From Neolentinus lepideus HHB14362 ss-1 (taxonomy: Eukaryota > Basidiomycota > Agaricomycetes > Gloeophyllales > Gloeophyllaceae), in the NCBI GenBank assembly GCA_001632425.1, contig KV425551.1, positions 1,102,996 through 1,166,995 of the forward strand: 64,000 nucleotides of DNA, written 5' to 3'. This document shows, in pieces, positions 58,701-64,000 of the stretch. The position numbers and the translations under genes are program-made. The notes below the pieces were generated by a model. It did not search any database, was not told the origin of the DNA, and saw only the letters and a program-made list of their open reading frames with translations. The number at the start of each line of letters is the position of its first letter. Within the stretch, counting starts at the first letter, position 1.

Positions 58701-59782
58701 AAGCACGGGACGTACGACAAGCTGGAGGATGATGGGTTAATTGCTCCTGGTACTGGTGTCACCGGAGACGACATCATTATCGGTAAGACGGCGCCTATTC
58801 CTCCTGACAGCGAGGAGCTGGGACAGAGGACGCGGTCGCATACTCGCCGTGATGTTTCGACTGCCTTGAAGAGCACCGAGCAGGGTATCGTCGACCAAGT
58901 GCTTATAACTACGAACTCCGAGGGCCAGAAATTCGTCAAGGTTCGAGTCAGATCTACCCGTATTCCTCAGATTGGAGACAAGTTCGCTTCTCGTCACGGT
59001 CAGAAGGGTACCATTGGTATCACGTACCGACAGGAAGACATGCCTTTCACTGCGGAGGGTATTACACCGGACATTATCATCAACCCGCACGCTATTCCCT
59101 CTCGTATGACTATCGGGCACTTGGTAGAGTGCTTACTCTCCAAGGTCGCAACTCTCATTGGCAACGAAGGTGACGCAACGCCATTCACAGACCTGACGGT
59201 GGAGTCGGTCTCGACATTCCTGAGGCAGAAGGGCTATCAATCTCGTGGTCTGGAAGTCATGTACCATGGTCATACGGGTCGCAAATTACAGGCTCAGGTG
59301 TACCTAGGACCAACGTACTACCAACGGTTAAAGCACATGGTGGACGACAAGATTCACTCCCGTGCCAGAGGCCCTGTCCAGATTCTCACTCGACAGCCCG
59401 TGGAGGGTCGTAGTCGAGATGGTGGTTTGCGTTTCGGAGAGATGGAGCGTGATTGTATGATCTCACATGGTATCGCTGGCTTCCTCAAGGAGCGTCTGTT
59501 TGACGCCAGTGATGCCTATCGTTTACACGTTTGCGACTTGTGCGGTTTAACAGCAATCGCAAACCTGGTGAGTGTATCGCCTTTGCGCGGGTCTCCTGAT
59601 CTAACACGAAAATGAACCACCTCTAGAAAAAGCAAACGTTCGAGTGCCGCGCATGCAAAAATAAGACTGCCATCTCGCAGTTGTATATCCCATATGCTGC
59701 GAAGTTGTTGTTCCAGGAACTGCAGAGTATGAACATCGCTGCACGGTTATACACCGTGTCGACTGGGCGTATACGAGACTAA
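55728..59782 (+). CDS. RPB2: RNA polymerase II second largest subunit
   Basis: Eight exons (55728-55754, 55808-56299, 56353-56643, 56703-56894, 56944-57261, 57319-58281, 58335-59567, 59627-59782) sum to 1223 aa, as in yeast. [14 protein letters not shown] opens the conserved part. [51 protein letters not shown] and the hybrid-binding region follow. CDLCG and CRACK supply the C-terminal zinc site. The intron at 57262-57318 has a GC donor (AAG|GCCAGT) and an AG acceptor; without it the frame stops at 57301-57303. The short first exon (MSQGLASSS) is inferred from phase because no other in-frame ATG precedes the second exon. Confidence 0.95.
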
Positions 59783-59911
59783 AAGTCTGTAAGCGTACCT
59801 TCTGAATGCTTTCCCCGCACTCCGAAATGCTATCGCGTGCATGTGTATTATACATATTATAACTAGAGCCACTGTATCTAGGATATCAGCTGTAATGAAG
59901 GTGTTACAACT

Positions 59912-62358
59912 TTAGTCATCGCGATCCTTCCCAATTAGTCCTTCTCGCTCTCCATTTTCTGCCTGCTGCATGTCGGACGACTGTCGTCGCTCTGAGCGAC
60001 GCTTTTTGGCTGCTTCGGAGTCCTCATCGTCGCTGCCGTCGTGGTCATCTTCGTCTCCGATCTCAAAGACTACACCATCCTCTGCGATAGAACCAGGACC
60101 CCGTCTTCCGACGAGGGTAGCGTCGTCGTCATCATCATGGTGCGTCCGGGCAGCTGTGCGATGCTCCAATGCCTCAAGATCATAATCTTCGGCGTCCTCT
60201 TCGTCCTGGGCAATCTCATCCGACATCGCTAATGTAGATATCCACGGCGATCAGCAAAGCGAGATATATCAACGTGAAAAAACACTTATCTTCTGTTGTT
60301 CGCTGATGGCGCCCACAAATAACAGATCGAAGCGAATACAACGAGGTACAACAGTGCGAGCCAGCCATCAAGCAGCCACCATCGAACTTTCCACGTCTTC
60401 GCAGCGTAATCTTGGCAAAGATTGGATATTTACAATATGGACACAGCACGCTGACTGGTACATACCTTCGGCCAGACGTTCAGAGAATGTGAACGACGAA
60501 ACGACGAAGAATATCATGATGACAAGCACTGTAGCCATGAGAATGTAGTACAGCTTCTGGAACATGGACAGCTTGTATCTTTGCTTCCGGGCTTTCAGTT
60601 GGGCGATGGTATCTATTCGTGGCTGCTTTAACATGTGAAATGGATAAATGGATGGGATATCTTACGATTCAGCGAGTACAAGATCCATACGAGGAACCCG
60701 CTCAGTGTGAAGGCCAAAGGTATCACAAAGAGCAGCAGGACCAAGGCGGAGGTCGACTCGAGCTCCAGCTCCACAATACCTACTGCGTACAAGACTGCGA
60801 AGTAGAGGATTCATGAACTCAGAGATTGACAACGTGATGATGCAGTACACGGACCTCCGAAGATGAAGTGAGCTCCGGCCAGGAGCTGGCATTTGAGCAT
60901 AGTCCGACCGAGAGACTCGCGGACGACGCTGAGACCTTGCGATACGACGAGCAGCATGAAAAATGATAGTGCATTCCTGCCTGCGTCAAGGATAGCAACT
61001 GCAGAGGGTGGTCAGCATATTAGGGCGAAAGATATGTTCAGTTATCTCACCAACGAATAAAAAGACTGTAGATGCCGCGCCTCTGCCATGGGCATTCAGA
61101 TATCTGTAATAAGCTGCGAGGGCAACGCGGGGTTAGGGTGATGGTAAACAGGTGCTTGTGGGGCATACCAAGGTTTGCCAACATTTCGACCACAAGGAAT
61201 CCAACAAGCCCAGAGAGATAGTACTGACAAGACATGGATGTGTCAGAGATGGAGCTTGCGGTAAATGGTACATATACATACTTGAATAGGTAGCAGGTCG
61301 TGAACGTGAGTATAACATAACCAACCCCACGCCCCGGCGAGAATCGTATAAACCAAGAACATGGCCAGGTAGAACTACGTATAAGAGTAAATATGTTATT
61401 ACGGCGTCCAAAATCACAGCTTACATTAACTTTAGGATAGTCGGTAGCAGGGAGTTTGCCGTTGAATGTATTTTGGAAGAAGACGAGACCATTGTATGTT
61501 GGATGATATGGGACATTTGTGTTATCCTCGGAAGAAGACAGAACAGTGACGGGTACCATGGCTGATGAAGCACGGCATGAATTCCCATTTTAGTGTAGAA
61601 TATGTAAATGATTGACAGACCAACGCAGTAATACCCAGTCTTTCTCACTTGGTATTGTATGGGATTTTGGTACCAAAGTATCCTGGTAGGGGATGGATTC
61701 AGGGCATCACGCCGGTCATGAACTGACTCCCTGATGTTGGCACGGGGGAGTAGCCAAGGAGTAGTATACTTTGCATTCTCGTCCTCTGTAATATTCGGGT
61801 TACCTTCTGGATTGTCCCACAAGTCACTTGTCGATACATCTGAAGGAGTGGAAGAGCTGCCGGACCCGCCAAAGCCAACTCTTGCGGACCAGAAACTCGT
61901 GTCATTTATGGACTTCCCCTCGGGAAGGTCGAGGATAAATCGGCCTAGCTGCGAACTATCGCAAAAGCTGTTACGCAACGCGTCGGAGGTGCAAACGTAT
62001 GTCTTCTGCTATCTCTCTGTGAGACGTGTTCCGCAGCATCATGCTGGCAGGACCACTCACAGGAAGGGAGTCATCTGTCATGGATGTAACTTTCCCTAGG
62101 TATTCCATGTCACCCCACTCATAAACCACCATGGCCAGCTGGCCCTGGGATGTGCTATCGAAGCTGACTTTCGCAGCCTAAGTCTCAAGACTATACATTA
62201 CTGGTATTCGTCCACATACCATTGATGTGGGCATTCTGTCCGCCCCACATACCAGTGCAGACTTGTCGCGAGTAGTCTGTATCATGGATTGGAACCTCGT
62301 AGGCTGCAACGGATGCCAGACCCAGCAGCAACCAAGGGAAGCATCGAGCTAAAGCCAT
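59912..62358 (-). CDS. PTM1/GOST-type seven-transmembrane protein of the secretory pathway
   Basis: About eleven exons give roughly 615 aa, from 62358 to the stop at 59912. The start MALARCFPWLLLGLASVAA is a signal peptide. The lumenal domain has YEVPIHDTDYSRQVCTGMWG, GQLAMVVYEWGDMEYLG and TYVCTSDALRNSFC. Seven membrane segments follow, beginning FYLAMFLVYTILAGAWGW. Then come QYYLSGLVGFLVVEML, FLFVVAILDAGRNALSF and LVLLLFVIPLAFTLSGF; MATVLVIMIFFVVSSFTFSE and WLALLYLVVFASICYLWAP are the last two. The cytosolic tail is acidic and Arg-rich (DYDLEALEHR). This is the lung-7TM/GOST fold of yeast Ptm1 and TMEM87, thought to act in Golgi traffic. Checked exons are 62358-62220, 62167-62061, 62002-61621 and 61561-61425; the later joins are by membrane pattern. 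Confidence 0.85.
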
Positions 62359-62547
62359 TGTGGTAAGGACCAAGAGTAATGCACGTCCGTATAAGGAACG
62401 CGTTGTGTACGTCACGCGCAGCTTCGCTAGCTGTGGACTGGGCCACACTCACTGTACAGCTCTTTCGCTACGATTGCGACGGCACTATAATACTCGTCGA
62501 GTCAATTGACTCGCAGGGGACCGTATCTCTTAGTCTCAGCTACGACT

Positions 62548-64000
62548 ATGCTTGGCGACGAAGAAGATGTCTTCGACAGCGTGACCTGGGAGTCGCCATC
62601 TGCCCCTGCCTATAATATCGATGCGCCCGCTGCTCGCCTGGGACCTGGGTTCAAGCAGAGCACCTCTGAGAGTGAAGATGGACGAGGTCCCCATGATCCC
62701 AAGTGGGAAGGGTACTTGGTCACATCTGTGAAAGATCCAGTCAAGGAACTGGCTGAGACTAAGGATGCGTATGTCTCCTATCTGGTCTCGGCGAACGTGA
62801 GTACTGCCCGGCCACACATGCGACCGTGATCTTGATCATAGCTGCAGACCAATCTTCCTATCTTTTCTACGCCCAATCCCTCATCTCGTCGACGCTTCCA
62901 AGACTTTGTCTTCTTGAGGGAGAACCTAGTCAAGGACTTTCCTGCATGTGTTGTTCCTCCATTACCGGACAAGCATCGGCTAGAATACATTACTGGTGAC
63001 CGTTTCAGTCCCGAGTTTATTGAACGACGGCGGCTTGAGTGCGTAACATCTGTCTATACGTTTCCTCTTCTTAACGAGCCACAGTCTACATCGGTTCTTA
63101 CAGCGTATAGCGCGTCATCCCACTCTTCAACGAAGCACGTTAGTTCGAGCATTCCTTGAATCAACAGAATGGGTGAGCCTTGGGTCTAACAATCAGTGCC
63201 TGCTCATGCCTAAATTCTTCTCTGTAGCATGTGACCATGCACCAGCACATCGCGCATCCCCCAGTGCCGGAGACTTCGGCAGGTATAATAGACAGCTTAT
63301 CCGATACTCTATTAAACGCATTCTCCCGTGTACGCAAGCCCGATGAGCGGTTTCTATCCATGCGGGAACGAGTCGATAAATTCGAGGAAGGGCTGAACCT
63401 GACCGAGAGAATGTGGACGCGGATCAGAAATCGAACAAACGGTGAGAATTTATCCACTTATGTTCTATGAACTTCGTGTGTGAGTCTAAAGCTGAAAGAG
63501 CTGGCGATCCGGACACTGGTGAAGATTTGACTGCGGACTATCACGATATGGCTGTAGCCGTTCAAGGTTTAGGGTTCTTGGAATCCGGGATTACAGATCC
63601 TCTCAACCATTTCTCGAATACTCTTCTCGAGTTCTCGGCTTTACAGCGTCACTTGGTATGCATTACCTACCTGTACCTGTTCTAGAATTCCATATCTAAC
63701 TGGATAACCAGACGCAAACGACGACGGAACCTTTCCTTGTCCACTTGCACTCCCTCTTAACGTACTCGCATGCCAACCGTGCTGTTCTCAAACTACGAGA
63801 TCAGAAACAGATGGATTTCGAAGAACTTTCGGACTATCTTTCTGGTGTCACGGCTGAGCGAGACAGGCTAGCAGCTGTCATCAGTGGCCATGCTGGGAGC
63901 ACTGGTCTGGGTCTCGGTGCCTATCTCCGAGACAGAGTGGATGCTCTTCGGGGAGCAGACGACGACCGAAGTAGAGTGGAAAAGATGCGCAAGCTTGACA
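62548..64000 (+). CDS. SNX4: sorting nexin Snx4/Atg24, 5' part (runs off window)
   Basis: Six exons are visible: 62548-62796, 62848-63038, 63085-63172, 63228-63441, 63492-63655 and 63712-64000 (open). The PX domain covers about residues 50-190: WEGYLVTSVKDPVKEL, YLVSANTNLPIF, RRRFQDFVFLRENL, CVVPPLPDKHRLEY and LHRFLQRIARHPTLQRS. It binds phosphatidylinositol 3-phosphate. The BAR helical region starts with DSLSDTLLNAF and ELTADYHDM-type segments (here DLTADYHDMAVAVQGLGF). Snx4 proteins return cargo from endosomes and support selective autophagy. The C-terminal half of the BAR domain is outside the window. It is divergent from the PTM1-like gene with 189 bp between starts. Confidence 0.9.

Noticed and set aside
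1..64000. CRISPR arrays, bacterial operons, intact transposons or long terminal repeats
   Set aside because: The genome is clearly a fungal nuclear one. I found no regular spacer-repeat array, no transposase or reverse transcriptase motif, and no long terminal repeats by eye.

Overview
The window is from a nuclear chromosome of a filamentous basidiomycete, most likely an Agaricomycete. The evidence is dense intron-rich genes (mostly 45-60 nt introns with GT/AG ends and CTGAC/CTGAT-like branch sites), protein families typical of mushrooms and polypores, and above all a homeodomain mating-type locus beside its classic neighbours. I rebuilt about 25 genes from the six frames. Exon sums were checked as multiples of three for most of them; COG1, the 7TM gene and the PTM1-like gene are the exceptions with some unresolved exon joins.

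Left part (1-28.8 kb), mostly housekeeping. Two tandem CoA-dependent acyltransferase paralogues (the first cut by the window edge) are followed by an FBXO21-like F-box protein, Rsc9, an ARMH3/DUF1741 armadillo protein, mitochondrial glycine dehydrogenase, a PPR protein, Sec61 gamma, an orphan seven-transmembrane receptor-like protein, COG1, a TMEM115-type Golgi rhomboid-like protein, FAM32A and a WHIM-type chromatin protein.

Centre (29-47 kb), the mating-type (A or HD) locus. In order: mitochondrial intermediate peptidase (MIP/OCT1), a decayed second MIP copy, HD1 (reverse) and HD2 (forward) sharing a 254 bp divergent promoter, then beta-flanking protein (beta-fg), an Ala-rich LEA-like protein and a long glycogenin. 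HD1 and HD2 from different alleles are known to form the heterodimer that controls post-mating development. The MIP pseudogene lies between functional MIP and the 3' end of HD1 and is a mosaic: parts are close to MIP and its 3' end is much more diverged.

Right part (47-64 kb): a Cqd1/ADCK2-like UbiB kinase, an old yellow enzyme, a secreted Ser/Ala-rich protein with a cysteine-rich head, a fructosamine kinase, RPB2 (with a GC-AG intron), a PTM1/GOST-type seven-transmembrane protein, and the 5' part of sorting nexin SNX4. Linkage of MIP and beta-fg to HD genes is well established in Agaricomycetes. From memory, glycogenin, glycine dehydrogenase, SEC61 and RPB2 also recur near this locus.

I found no CRISPR array, no convincing tRNA or rRNA, and no intact transposon.
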